Positions 25,614-38,600 of a stretch of 64,000 nt of DNA are shown one piece after another. Positions within the stretch are counted from its first letter, which is position 1. Every line of letters begins with the position of its first letter. The notes below the pieces were generated by a model that was given only the letters and a program-made list of their open reading frames with translations, made no database searches and was not told the DNA's origin. The position numbers were made by a program, and so were the translations under genes. The stretch lies in NCBI GenBank assembly GCA_022393335.1, contig JAJEKB010020583.1, positions 118,342-182,341 on the forward strand, read 5' to 3'. This DNA is from Macrotrachela quadricornifera. Its lineage: Eukaryota; Rotifera; Eurotatoria; Philodinida; Philodinidae.

Positions 25614-28600
25614 TTACTGTTCATTGATTTGTAATGGAATTGTCATTGAAAGTGCAAGTTGTTTATGTTGTAAATTATATTTAATTCGACTAAGAATTGT
25701 AACTATTGAAGAAAGTTCATCATTTAAATTATAATAAACTCGATAAATATGATAATTATTTTCATTTTTCGTTAAACATTCAATTTCACCAATTGATATT
25801 TGAAATGTATTTTGTGTCAATGAACGAGTTGTTTTAACTTCAATCAAATCGATTTGATTCTTTATTTCTTTACGACTCATTAGAATATCAAATGGTTGAC
25901 CAGATTCTTTATGTTCATTCATCCATTCAATTTTTTCATTAGGATATTTCCATTGAAGATATTTATAAACAAGTTCTTCACCTCGACGACCAATATTAGC
26001 ATCAATTTCATTGTTATTTGACGCAACATTTGTCATAGTTGATGGTTCAGCTTTTATTTCAGAAGATAGTGTTATATTAGTAAATGTTAAAATGCGAATC
26101 TTTTCATAGCTGATGCGTGGCGGTGTTACGAAATTTCCAATTTTGACAGGAGTTATTTGAGATTTAGTCGATTGATGTGTTACTAAATTAAAGAATATTT
26201 AATTTCAATAGATTACATCAGAGATTTAGTTATTTAAGAGAAAATATTAAATCTTACCATCATGAGATTGTTTATTCTCATTTGATTTAACTTGTTCGAT
26301 ATTTTTCTTTTCATTAGTTTGATTATTCATATCGACTGTTTTATGTCCTTTCGATACAACTGAATTTGAATTGTTTTGAATAGGTATTTGCAATGTTGTA
26401 TCGATGTTTTTCGGTGTACATGTTGGTTGGGTATTTATATTAGAAATTTCAGTATGGATTCCTGAACTAGGTTTAACAGGAAAACATGTTAATGTTCTCG
26501 GTTGATTTGGATCCACTGGCATATTTCCATTTTGTTTGAGCAATCGCTGATCAGGTTCATTTAGCATATTTTCTAAAAGTTCCTTTGGAATATTGATGGA
26601 TTCATTACTAATTTCATCTTCATCTTCATCTGAAGAAGAATCAATCGATTCTTTTTTAATTATTCGTGGAATAATCCATTTTAGTAATTGTTGTTCAGGA
26701 AGATTTTCTCGTCGTTTATTTAAACCATCTAAACCTTCATCTTGATAAATTTTTAAAAGATTTTGAATGTGATAAGTAAGTTTCAAACGATTAGTTTCAT
26801 CTTGAATAAGATAATTAACCATTGTACGAATGTAACGACTTTCTGATTTTTCATATTTTTTTAAAATATAAAATTTTCTTGTTGACTCATCGATATAACT
26901 ATCAAGAATCGAAGATGATACCAGTTTTCTTGGAATATGTTCTTTATATCGATATGATAAACAAATTGAATCAACTGAAATAAATTTCATTTCCGAAAAA
27001 ATTGTTTGAAGATAATTCGAACGAGTTTCAGATATATATTGATTAGTTAGTAAAAAATATTGAATTAAATCAATTGAATTACTATAAAATTCAAGTAATT
27101 CATCAGATTGTTCTTCATTTTCAACATTAATTACATTCTGAATAACATCACCAAGATCTTCAATATTAAATAATGAACAAAATTGTTGTTTAAATTCATT
27201 TGAACGTTTTAAATCATCTAAAAATAGAAGAAAAAAGAAGTTTGATAAAATTTTTCTTCATTAGATTTTAAAATTCTAAATACTTGATAGTTTAATAATT
27301 GGTATGATATCTGCAAAAAGATCAGCAATTGTTGTATCATGTGGATAATATGGTTGATCAGTATATTTCACCAACTTATGTGTAAAACTTATACAAGGAA
27401 TGAATGACCAATCATGACATTGATCTAAATCGATAAAATTAAGAATCTGCCGCTGCTGCGATGATATTTTAAAATTTCTTTCTTAGAAAAGCTATCGCCA
27501 CCACGAACATCTATGGTTTGTTATACCTTACACACGTAAAACAACGTTTTTCAGTGGGTAGAACGTAAGATCGTGTTTTCGACAAGCAAGAAACCGATCG
27601 AATAAATACTATATATCAGTGAGGTAAGGGTATAATAAACTAAACTAAACTTATAGTACCTTTAACGATTTTTTGTTTATTTTGTGCAAATGCCAAACGT
27701 GTTATAACTCGAATACATTTCCAAATATATTCAATATTTTTATCTGCAAGATTATTTAATAATGGAAGATAATCTTCTAATGTTGGTTGTTGTTTTACTT
27801 GAAATACATTAACAAATAAATTTAGAAAGATAGGATTAGTTCCATAATATGTTTTAAGGGCAATACATTGAGTTGACTGATAATGAGAAGTATTACCGGT
27901 AATTAATAATGATTCTGGATCATGCCAGAAAACTTCATTTACAAATAAAAATTCACCGATATCAGCAGTTCGAGGAATGAAGATAAGTGGCCATTGACGA
28001 AATCGAGAAAGGTAAGTTATTATCTCTTGATCAGCAATAAGACACATATAAATTTGACTAATGTTATTTATTGTATCACGACAAGATTGATGTGTCATTG
28101 TTGAATTTATATAAGGTATTATATCTGATGTTTGATCCTTAATTAAATTCCATAATAAATCCGTATCAAGATTACAAGACCATTTCATAAATACTTCAAA
28201 CATAGTTTGTGGAAGAATTTCACGTTTAAATCCAAGTATTTCTATGAAACCTTGATTTCTTAATTTGACTTTTGATTGATCTAAACAAGGAACATAACGA
28301 GAGAAAGGATGATTTAAAGGTAAATAATAGACATCAGTTGGCTTATAGAATTGTCCACCTATGACAGGTATCCATGAATATTTTCTTAATGATAAACAAA
28401 ATGATGATTCCACACCTAATATCGGCGGATCCCCTGAGTATAATTCACTAGTTCGAAAAATTGATGATGCATAAAAGTGTGAAGTTGATTGAAAACAATA
28501 GTCTAGATAAAGCAGCATCTTCGAATATTGATCGATACCAACATTTTCCTTCGATGAAATCACAGTATCGAATTCATCACAGATACTATCTTGTATTGTA

Positions 28601-31600
28601 AATGGTTCAAAAACTAATGATGATAAGTTTTCAACGATATGATTCCATTTTGTTCCAACAAGTTGTTCAACTTTGGTATATCCTAATATATATATATATA
28701 TTTAAGATAATATGTTTTTTAAAGATTATGTTTAACTCGAATAACTTACTAGTTTCTAATCGTTTTACACGAAAGAAATCGTAAATACCAAGTTTATTAA
28801 AAAAATTTATAAATTGATTTCGTTCCTTGTCTCGATTGAATAATTCGCCGTAATATTCGTTATAATAATCATCTGAGATAAATGTAAATTGATCCGTCGG
28901 TAATTTAAGTAAATCGAGTGACATTTTACATCCATAAGTGGGTGTTAAATGAACAATATTAGGACCATTTGAACTAATACGAATAAATTTGCCTTGTCGT
29001 ATTTTTATAATTAACGTATTTTTTAATTTTTCCATTTCGCTTGCAAAATGCTCAGGATTGTCAAAATAAAGATTTTTATAAATAAATATAACATAGGCAA
29101 TAAGAACAGAATCTCGTTTAGTCGACCATTGACTGATGTCTGATAGAATTGGAAATATATGATTGAAATAAATTCTTCGAACGTTACGTGCATAAGTTAT
29201 ACCTACATGAAAAAAAAAGTAAAAGAATACTATAGTCAACGCTCTTCAGAAAAATCTTCCAGAGAGCCCATATCGGAAATCTTGGATTTTTCAGAAGATT
29301 CTGTGGGGATTTTTTTGGATTCAAATGGTTTATGCTTTTCTCATCCCTGTCTAAATGATTTTTTTTATAAAATCGGTATTTTCTATGCTACACACGTCAA
29401 ATTTTATTCAAAAAACTAGGTTTCAAACCATGACAAAATATTGTATAAAATCTTTCTGCAGGAATTTTAAATTTGGCTCTATTTCATAAGAACAAAAACA
29501 GAGAAGTCTCAATTGTCTATGAGTCTTTGATACTATATTGATCACAGTTCGTGGAGGGAGGAAGTGGCAGTAGGTACAAATTTTTACTCCTACACATTTC
29601 AACATTCTCTTTTAGAACCTATCTCATAAAAATATCTAGCCCAAGAAGCACGGTTCACTGACCGATTGTAGCGGCATTGAAATTACTATTGGATTTTAAA
29701 AAGTTTCTCATATTTTTGGGCTACTCTCCATAACATTTTGTTCATACCTAAATCTTTCAATAACGACATAATTGATTCTAGACGATGTGGATATTTTTTT
29801 TCAATGTAATCAAGTAGTTGTTCATCAATAGTCGGAAGATCTTGATAAACAAGTCGAGTATACGTAGGATAGGAGTTAGATTTATCTAAAGGAAATAGAA
29901 TGGCTCGATCTTTAAATTGTTCCATTGATACTAATTGAGTTTGATTATATAATGGAATTATTTTCAATTGTTTAAGTTGTTCAATTGTCGTTTCTTCTCT
30001 TTGATTATCATCATCAAAAGTAAAACCAGGTTTTTCTCTTTCTTGCTGTAAACTATAATCAATACATAAAAACCATTGAGCAACTAAAAATTTACAAAAA
30101 AAAAAATTTTTGTTTTTCTTTATCAAAGTTATGATATTAAATAGAAAAACAAACTTTGTTCAATACTGGTAGTTTTTGTCGTATGTTCTTGTTCATTTTG
30201 TGTATATAATGATCGAATAAGTCGTAAAATATTTGAAAAATCTAATTTTTTACAACCTAATTTAATTAAAATTGATTGATCACATTCATTAACAAATTCT
30301 TCACTAAGATAATAACTTTTAAAATGTGAAAGAAGTAAATCTTGAGTAAATATTTGTTTAATAAATGAATCTCGAACAAAAACACATTGTGTTGGTGAAA
30401 CCCATTGAATTGTTTCATTTATAATAATAGGTAATTGTATAACTCCCATTAAACTTTGAATACTTTTATCAATAAATAAATTAAAATAAGGATCAATATC
30501 ATTCGATGTTGGAATCATTTTAATAAAGAATTTAATTGTTTTAATTATATCTAATTTACCAATATGATTTTGAACATCAATTGAACAAGATTTAAGTGTA
30601 TCTGGTAAAATTTTAAAATATTCATAAGCTATTGGAAGAAGACCGATCATTTCTTTTTTCAACCATTCATTCCAAGCATTATCACGTAAAATATCTTCTC
30701 GTGTTGCTGGAACTTCAAAATCACCTTGAAGAATAAAACGAAAACCAAATGAACGAAGTGGTAAATAAGCAAATAATGGTTGATTAGAAAGTTTCTCATA
30801 TGATGATATATCATGAATATGATCTAATGGATAAGCAATAGCAATTGTTGTTGATTCAGCATCACATTTAATATCACTGAATTGATTCTAAACAAAAAAA
30901 AAAACCGAAAACTAATTTAAAAGCTGTTATTGTTGATTCTCTAAATCGGGTGCTAGTTATACATGATCTCCCATAGTCTTCTGAAGCTGTCTACTACACC
31001 CTGTGAAAGCTCTTGCAGTAAGTCTGCCATTGTCTATGATCACTCTCTCTTTTAGATTGTATTTCACAAAAGTTTATTTTTCAAACTTTGATATTAATTG
31101 GAAGTTGAACAATTGTTTTAACAACAAGCCAAAAACTTCGAATAATTTGTTCTGATGTTGATGTTTTTTTTTGTAATTCAATAATTTGTCCTTGAGCATG
31201 ATCAATTCGAGTAAAAATTTGATATTCTTTTTGATTATTTCCTTTTTCACGAATTATTTCAATTTGTCGAAGTCGATTTAAAAATAATAATAATCTTGCA
31301 TGAACATCATCAAAATTTCTTTTCAATCGTTCTGTTCGTTTTTCTTGTTTTATTGGTAAACGTATACAAGTTCTCCATTCATCATATGTAGATAAATTTT
31401 CTTCAGATTGATCTAACCAAATTGGACGAATATAACCAATTTGTTCAGTTCCATTTTTTGTATCAAAACAAAAATGATAATCACCAGAATGAATTTCAGG
31501 ACGATCAGTTATCATAAATACTGATTTAAATCCAATACCTTTATGTCCAGCATAACCTTGTTTATGTTTTCCTTTAGTTGATTTTCCAACATTACAAATA

Positions 31601-34600
31601 GCTTCGATATGATTTGATTGAAAACCAATTTCATTATTACAAACAAGAATTCGTTCTGATGAAATAACAAAACATAATGTTGGTAAACAATCAGATGAAT
31701 ATTGATTATCATCAGCATTTTGTATAAGTTCCAAAACAAAATGACCTTGTTCTGAAAAGAGATCATTCGATAATTTTTCTAAACTTCGTTCAATTAATCC
31801 TTGAAGATTATCGACTATTCGTTTTCCAGTTTCATCAGAACTATTATAATCAACACCAAGTTTTTCACGAATTGCTTTTATTTGTTCATATGCCGTAATA
31901 TTCCGATTGTTATGACTTGGATTTTGATCAACAGCTACTGGAATACGAGTTTCACTGATAGGTGGAGTTGATGGAACAGTAATAGTTGGTACTGGTATTT
32001 CAACGATTTGTGGTACAGCAATTTCTTTAAATAGAAACTTATCATAAAGAATTGAATCTTAATTATTTTACCTTGAATTTTAGTTTGTTGTCTGAACTGT
32101 TCATACGTGAATTGAATAATCGGTTCTTGTTGTAGTTCTTCAATTCCTTTCCATTTATTCTCATTTTTCCATTCATCAATATCTAGAAGATGACCCCAAA
32201 CTTCTAATTTAATCTTTTGTTTAGTATTAGCCAATGTCCATATTCTTTGTCGTAGATTTTCTTCATCATTATCAAATACTCCTTCAATTGATTCAAGTAA
32301 AAGATCTTGAACAATTCTCGATTGACCAATAAGTACTGGTAAATATGTTAAAAATTCTAAAATATATATCATTGGTTCAATATTATTTGATTTTAGGTCA
32401 TAAGCTGATCGAATACGAGTTAACCATGTTGTTATAACTTTTTTAAAAATAGTGATTGGAAAATGATTGATTGTAATGTATTCACGAATAATTAGTGCAC
32501 ATAAATGACCAACACTCGTTCGAATATTTCCTGAGTAAAGTTCTTGTTCAAAATTTTCAAATGATGGATCATTTGGAAGACGTAAAAGTTCATGATTTGA
32601 TGTTTCAAGTAAAAGAAGACGATCGAGTTCTTGTTGTTTTCGAGCAATGAATGTTTTAAGTGGACCATACTTTAATTGAAAATAATTTATCCATTGTAGC
32701 CATGTTAGTAAATCGGTCATTATTGGACACTGAAGGATAATTTCACATAATTGGGATTCATCAACAAGAACCGACGGTGGACAAAAACCCAATCGACTGA
32801 GACTAACGTCATCCAACAATGATTCTTCGTAACTATGAAGAAATAGTATTTCATTAAAATAATTTAAAAGATAAAAGGCTAAGAGGGAGAGTAAGGGTTA
32901 AATTGTCATAGAAAATAGAGTTTCTAGTGTAGTTTTTGTACTGATTCCAAATATCATAACTATTTTACAAGAAAACCTATTTTCGCTTTGCGGAAGGATA
33001 TAAGCCTCACTTTCTTTCCTAGATAAAAACATCTACCCGTCCTAAAAACATTTTTATCAACATAATTTCCGATTAAGATTTTCATCTTTTTGTTCTTGTT
33101 AACGTCAACAGATATTACGTTATTGTCACTGACCTTTTTCATTCTTCTTTACGTAGCCTATGTAAGGTTCGATGTTTTCCGACATAAGCTGAAGTAGGAT
33201 AATACACATTTTAGTTTTCTATTGATTTCTTCTGGCCTCTTAACGTGTATTGGTTACGCGATAGGAATACAAGAGAAAACTAATAGTTCTACTAAAATAT
33301 AAGGTTCTCCCGTCTAATATAAGTATTTCTTACTGTATCACTGGGCGTATGTTTTTAATTGAATGAGTTTTAGCTTTGTTAAGTATTTGAAAAACTTGAT
33401 TGTTTCCAATTGGTCCAGGAAATTTATATTGTAATGCTCTTTCAACTGCTAATGATTGTTCTTTTGACATAAAAATTTTACGATTACTTGATTGTTCATT
33501 TTGATTTTGTTTTTCTCTCCAATTTTTAATAATTGCAAGTTGATTGACATATGTATAGATATCTTGTTGATCACTTTTTGATGAAATATAATCATAAATT
33601 GATAAAACTCCATATGGATCAATTTTATCACGATATTTATGAATAAATGAAATAATATCTAGATAATTGTTTTCATCATAATCATCTTCATCATTAAAAC
33701 GAAATTCAGAAAAATTTTTTACTGAATATTTTTTACATAAATGATTTCGTATTTCATATATTTGTTTAATTGTTAGAACTGAATCGTAACGACTGAAGAT
33801 ATTCAAAAGATCGGAACATATGTTTGATAAAGGTATTGATGGTTTTATTTCATGTGATGATGAAGATAAATTTTGAAATGAACTATCATTTATTGTAGAA
33901 GATAAATTTCTTTCTGGTCTAACCTAAAAATGAAAGGATGATGTCTGTCTTTCAGTTAGAAATCAAAATTATTGATTGATAAAAAATGAAAATCTGCTTT
34001 TTATTCATTTTGATTTCTATCATGGAAATGAACTTACATTTTGAACATTGAATATATTCTGTGGGTTATTATTATTCAAAGGTTTATTTAAATTTTCATT
34101 TTGATTTGTTTGACTTTGAGTTAATTTTTGAAATTCAATAAGAAATTTATCAGGTTTATCTATTGAACCCAAATAGATACTAATGTTGAATAAACATCTC
34201 AATAGTTCATCATTTCGAATTTTTGTTAATAAATCACGAACAGCTTTTTGTTGAGCAACAATTAAATATTTGTCAACAACCGATGCAAGATGATCAAAAA
34301 CAGCAATCGGAGATTTATCAGTATAGAGAGAAAGTTCAAGTTGACTGGATACATCCTGTTGAATTTCCCGTAATTTTATTTCAACTTCATTAATAATTCG
34401 TCGATTCGTATCAGATTCAATTCGTTTTTTGCGTATGTTCCATTCTCGTGTTAATTTTCTTGTTACTTCAGTTAAATATGGAAATGATTTACAAAAGAGA
34501 CCGAGTTCTTCGCGTTTTTCCAATTGATATTTTTCAACAAGTTCATCAAGAAATTCTTGATAGTCAAATCTTAGATGTTGATATTTATCTTGAAATTCAA

Positions 34601-35641
34601 TAAATTCAGATATAATATCAGCACTTGTTATTTCTGGAATTGACTGATGACGTTTCTTTGGTTTATATCTAAAAACTCGTTTTACTGCAGGATGTTCATC
34701 GAGTGGTCCTAAATGTGCATCTGCATAGGTATTCAATTTAAGAAATTTAGAAATTATTGGACCAAGATCATGCAAAGTACATAAATTGAAAATTTGTTCA
34801 AATACTTGCATATAAAATGTAACATCTTTATCACGATTAATATGATTCATTAAAACATTAAGATCTCGTTGATCAATGCCTAATTCTCGAAATGATTGAA
34901 CACCATGATTTGTAAAAAGATCTTGTTCAACTCGTACTATAGATGGATATTCTTTACGAAGATGAATATTTGCAATTATGTTAGCCAATTCAGTATTTAT
35001 ACTTTCAATTCGGTCAGATTTATTTCTACTACCATATGAGTGGTCTCTTGAATTACCTACTAACAAAAACAAAAAAACTTTTAATCAATGATAGTTCATT
35101 TCAAGTTATAGTTTTATCTGATTATTATTATTATTATTTCAAGATAAGATACAGAAGCATCCCAAACATAAGATCTTAAACACAATAACATACTTGATAT
35201 GGAGCGGCTAGGCGAAAAATAGTCATTAGTAGTCGTGGTTTGTGTCGTTGATCTTTGGCAGAAGTTTTGTAAGACTAACGGTGTCGGCTGTCCTGAAAAA
35301 AACGTTTCCTATGACTGCGAAACTTTTTTAGCTTTAAAAGTATGAGAAACTTACGTGAAAATGCTCTTACTGTTCCCTCTTGCTTTTTATTCTCGTTTGG
35401 TCCGGTAGATTGACCCTAAGAAAGAAAATTGATATCAAAAAATTATATAATCTAGTAATAATTTGGAATTATTTACTCGAAAACGATTCTTTGAACTAAC
35501 ATTTGTTGAAATGGAAGTTGATGTTGTTAATGGTGGAAATTCTTGATCATATATCTCTGTCTCTGTTGGGTTTTTCTTTTTCGTGTTATTTAATAATTCA
35601 TTGTCTTTTTGCTCATTCGTTTTACGATTGTTTCGACTCAT
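25614..35641 (-). CDS. NO VEIN-like protein: GHKL/Hsp90-type ATPase with C-terminal DUF3883 (about 2628 aa)
   Basis: Fourteen minus-strand exons: 35641-35477, 35415-35355, 35292-35194, 35059-34038, 33923-33334, 32832-32072, 32024-31087, 30887-30155, 30083-29748, 29202-28750, 28682-27646, 27446-27284, 27217-26258, 26182-25614. All junctions keep frame and the total is 7887 nt including the stop. The exon 11/12 junction (27646/27446) is the least certain. The ATPase domain has N-box ELIQNADDN (about 998-1006), NNEIGF in place of DxGxG (1029-1034) and lid GHKGIGFKSVF (1059-1069), followed by PLRSFGFRFILQGDFEVPAT, typical of NOV/sacsin-like proteins. The C-terminus (2504-2560) has GRRGEELV, PFDI and IEVKTT, a D...ExK pattern like PD-(D/E)XK nucleases. 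The N-terminus is polar and disordered; residues near 2250 are acidic (SSDEDEDE). Plant NO VEIN acts in vascular patterning; the animal role is unknown. Exon 4 has alternative NAGNAG acceptors. Confidence 0.85.
29495..29640. repeat. Dispersed repeat family, copy B, in an intron
   Basis: It lies in the 545-nt intron between exons 9 and 10 of the NO VEIN-like gene. It shares the block around ACATTTCAACATTCTCTTTT with copy A (13520-13560). Its presence explains why this intron is much longer than most. Confidence 0.5.
30950..31075. repeat. Dispersed repeat family, copy C, in an intron
   Basis: It lies in the 199-nt intron between exons 7 and 8 of the NO VEIN-like gene. It shares TATACATGATC...CTGAAGCTGTC and a CTCTCTTTTAGAT...TTCACAAAA end with copy A. 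Confidence 0.5.
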
Positions 35642-35659
35642 GATTATTATTACTGTTCG

Positions 35660-35675
35660 CTAAACAGAAAATAAT
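35660..35675 (-). promoter_or_regulatory. 3' splice acceptor upstream of the NO VEIN-like start (candidate trans-splice site)
   Basis: On the minus strand ATTATTTTCTGTTTAG ends 18 nt before the ATG at 35641. It fits either a 5'UTR intron or a spliced-leader acceptor. Confidence 0.4.
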
Positions 35676-35721
35676 ATAAAGTAGAAAGAAGTTATGATGC
35701 GTACAATTTAAAATTTCAGCA

Positions 35722-35843
35722 CAACTTTTTTTTATTATCATTGAATAGAGCTCATCCAGTTGCATAGAGAAAAACATATCTACGCATTTTATAAAAGCTC
35801 ATTTTTCATGAAAAAAATTCTAAATGTTACTATATACCAATAT
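35722..35843 (+). repeat. Left boundary inverted repeat of the 35.7-40.2 kb island
   Basis: It is an inverted counterpart of 40105-40228. Shared blocks are TTATCATTGAATAGAGC, AACATATCTACGCATTTTAT, AAAAGCTCATTTTTCATGAA and TACTATATACCAATA, with a few mismatches. The two copies bracket about 4.3 kb of repeats. Confidence 0.75.
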
Positions 35844-36057
35844 GAGGAAACATCATCCCAAACACCGATTCGTATAACCTGTATTTTCTTTTACAAGGCA
35901 TTATATTTTTGAATCATATTGTTTTTTCTTTTTCTGATTTAATATTGAACGCAGAAAAATATTAAATGAGAGAGAGAAAAACAACGATTCAAATATGTAA
36001 TGCCTTGTAGAAGAAAATACAAGTTATACAAATCAGTATCTGGGATTAAGTTTCCTC
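35844..36057. mobile_element. Near-perfect hairpin MITE (214 bp)
   Basis: It starts GAGGAAAC and ends GTTTCCTC. The arms of about 100 bp share GTATAACCTGTATTTTCTT, ACAAGGCATTA and TTTGAATC, and their complements. No coding capacity. Confidence 0.8.
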
Positions 36058-36800
36058 ATCTATCTATATATGTATAAAGAAGAATGTATGTATGTATGTA
36101 TGTTCGTTATGCATTCAGTCCCTGTACTAGCTAGCGTCACTAAACTTCCCATGGTGCCTCCACCCCCTGTGGGTATGGATGTGGGTGAAATTTCACCCAA
36201 GTCACATCACAGTGAAACTTCCGTCAATTTTTCAGAAGTTTAGCGAATTTCTAATTATTATTTCATTAATCACTTCTTATCGTTAAGTCTTGGATCCAAG
36301 TGGGAAAAGCAAGGATTACTAAGGGATGATAAGAAAAAAAAGTATATGAGTTTATTGTTGATTCAGAACGATGGTGTATCCATTTATTTTTTGACGTAGA
36401 AAACAACGTATTTTTTCTTTTCTTGACTTACGATAATGGCGTATCTATCTATATATGTAAAGAGGAATGTTTGTCTGTTCGCTATAGGTTTAGTTCCTCT
36501 GATAGCTAGCGTCACAAAACTTTCCATACTACTTCCTGAGGTCTCGAAGAAGATCGCCGTGTAGTTGGAGCCAGCAGAGGGTGTGGATTCAGGAGGGTAA
36601 GGATAAAATTTCACTCCGGCCAATACGAATCGAGATTCTGACGAATCTGTTCGCTATGTATTCTGTCATCGTAGGAGATAGCGTCACGAAACTATCCACG
36701 TCAGTTCCTAGAGTGCTAAAGAAAGTCGGCAGAGTCATCGGTGGTGAGAGAGAGAGAGGCATGCGTGAAACCTCATCCAAGCCATAAGAGACCGCAATTT
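36058..36800 (+). repeat. Three diverged direct copies of a Helitron-like 5' head
   Basis: Copies near 36060, 36437 and 36640 share a TCTATCTATATATGTA-type start (first two), GTTCGCTATG-type sequence and TAGCTAGCGTCACnAAACT, followed by a G-rich stretch and a CACnC-rich end. TC-plus-TATATA heads followed by TGTCTGTTCGCTATAG occur at the 5' ends of many animal Helitrons. No Rep/helicase coding sequence is present, so at most these are non-autonomous relics. Confidence 0.45.
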
Positions 36801-36899
36801 CACTCACTTTCTAATCGAATGACGCAGTTAAATGCGAATTCGAAGATGAACGTGTCCAGCGTGAATGTGAGTGAGGATATCACCCACGAAAAAAAAGAG

Positions 36900-37140
36900 A
36901 AAAAAAACGCTGCTACGACCGGTTTTCTCAACCGTGGTTTGGGACGGTTTTTCGTGACTTCATAAATGGTCTGACTACCGCTTCTAGAAAAAATCGATTG
37001 AAACCGCGTTCAACAAAAACCGCGTTTTGGGACGGTTTTTCATCACTTCATAAATGGTCTGACTACCGCTTTCAGAAAAAAACAGTCCAAACCGCGGTTA
37101 TCCAGCGGTTATTCATTGGTTATCCGAAACTATTTATTAG
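36900..37140. repeat. Outlying units of the CCGCGG-type repeat
   Basis: Two near-direct copies of a segment built around GGGACGGTTTTTC and CTTCATAAATGGTCTGACTA, followed by AAACCGCGGTTATCC. It uses the same ACCGCGGT vocabulary as the arrays at 38.6-39.9 kb. Confidence 0.6.
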
Positions 37141-37225
37141 GTTCACATTGCATTGACATCCGCTCAGGCTCGCGATTACCAACTCCGTATATGGTCGTAA
37201 ATGACCGTATACATGTCATATACGC

Positions 37226-37381
37226 CTATAAAGAGTAATGCCTAACTGAAATATGCTTATATCAGCTTTGACTACTCGTGTTGGTCTATCAGATGATATA
37301 TTTTTAGAAATATATCATTTAATAGACCAACATGAGTACTCAGAGCTGATATAAGTACATTTCAGTTATTACTCTTTGTAT
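37226..37381. mobile_element. Hairpin MITE (156 bp)
   Basis: The arms share AAAGAGTAATGCCTAACTGA, CTTATATCAGCT and GTTGGTCTAT, followed by an ATGATATATTT turn, with the complements on the right. No coding capacity. Confidence 0.75.
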
Positions 37382-37399
37382 TCATATGATCAAATTTTG

Positions 37400-37830
37400 T
37401 TACGTATTGAATCTAAAATAAAAGAATACAATAAAATAGAATAAAAATACTGTTCAGTAATTGTATAAGAATAATAATCTAAAATAAATAAAAAAAGATG
37501 AACTGATTTAAAATACTCACTGTTCAATAATTGAATAATAATAATAATCTAAAATAGATTGAAAAAAAAAATGGTTTAAAATACTCGCTGTTTTATAATT
37601 GAATAATAGAATAAGCTAACATAAATAAAAAAGAAGTAGTTAAAAATACTTACTGTTCAATAATTGAATGATAATAATCTAAAATAAATAAAATAAGTAT
37701 TTATTTAAAATACTTGCCGTTCCACAATTGAGTAAGAATAATAATCTAAGATGAGGAAAAATGGACAATTCTAAAATATTTACTGTTCAATAATATGCTG
37801 ATCATAATGATCTAAAACAAAAGAAATAGA
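37400..37830. repeat. Tandem array of a 70-75-bp AT-rich unit, about six copies
   Basis: Each unit contains TAAAATACTTACTGTTCAAT, AATTGAATAATAATAATC and TAAAATAAATAAAA in that order, with moderate divergence. Confidence 0.8.
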
Positions 37831-37904
37831 TAAAAAAATTCTTTTTAACTTCACCTGACGAAGAAATATTCTTTCTTCCACTAAGGACCCCAGGAAAAAA
37901 TTTC

Positions 37905-38060
37905 ATCAGAAAAACGCGGTGGTTGGCGGTATATGAAACCGCTGCTTCAAGCAGTTTTTCATGTCAGCAGTAATCAGACCGTTTATGCGGCATTTCAAAA
38001 CCGGTAAAAACCGCGGTATTTCTTTGACACGATATTCAGCGGTTTTGAGAAACCGATGCT
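37905..38060. repeat. CCGCGG-type repeat unit
   Basis: Contains AAACGCGGTGGTTGGCGGTA, GAAACCGCTGCTTC and AAAACCGCGGTATTTC, the same motif vocabulary as the main array. Confidence 0.55.
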
Positions 38061-38600
38061 TATTTTCATCGATCTATTTATGTAAATGTACTTAACTACC
38101 GGCTCCTCTACCTATTTGTCTAACTATCTTTTCGCTTAACAAACCATCTATCTATATCTTTAATTATAAATTTATTAATCCATCTACCTAACTATCTGCC
38201 TAAGTATCTAATAAATCATTCATCGACTGAAGTGTCTAATAAATCATTCATCGACTGAAGTACCTAATAAATCATTCATTGACTGAGATATCTGATAAAT
38301 CACTCATCGACTGAAGTATCTATCTATCTAACTGCTTACTATCTATCCATCTGTCTATCGGCCTATTTCCTATCCATCCAACTAACTATCTATCCATCTG
38401 TCTATTTATCGAACTAACAAACTAACTGTCTATCTATCTCTCTGACTAACCAACCATCTATCTAATTAACTAACTAACTGCCTATCTATCTCTCTATCTC
38501 TCCATCTATCTATCTATTTAACTAACTAATTATCTGTGTATTTATTTATCTGAGTAATTGTCTAACTATCAAGTCAACTACACATTTACCTATCTGTTGA
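38060..38600. repeat. CTAT-type microsatellite with an embedded 28-bp tandem repeat
   Basis: Degenerate (CTAT/CTAA)n throughout. At about 38205-38320 a 28-bp unit, TAATAAATCATTCATCGACT plus GAAGTGTC, is repeated four times with few changes. Confidence 0.85.

Noticed and set aside
29686..29745. C-terminal extension MNKMLWRVAQKYEK after exon 9 of the NO VEIN-like gene
   Set aside because: A GTATGA donor just before it matches the phase of the next acceptor at 29203, so the extension is best read as intron.
32960..33142. Minus-strand frame of 60 codons between exons 5 and 6 of the NO VEIN-like gene
   Set aside because: It lies in the 501-nt intron; joining exon 5 directly to exon 6 keeps frame and the frame has no domain signal.
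36384..36965. Several overlapping short frames on both strands
   Set aside because: They fall in the Helitron-like head repeats, overlap each other and have no protein signature.
37400..38600. CRISPR-like appearance of regularly spaced repeats
   Set aside because: The units are contiguous tandem copies without unique spacers, and the sequence is eukaryotic.
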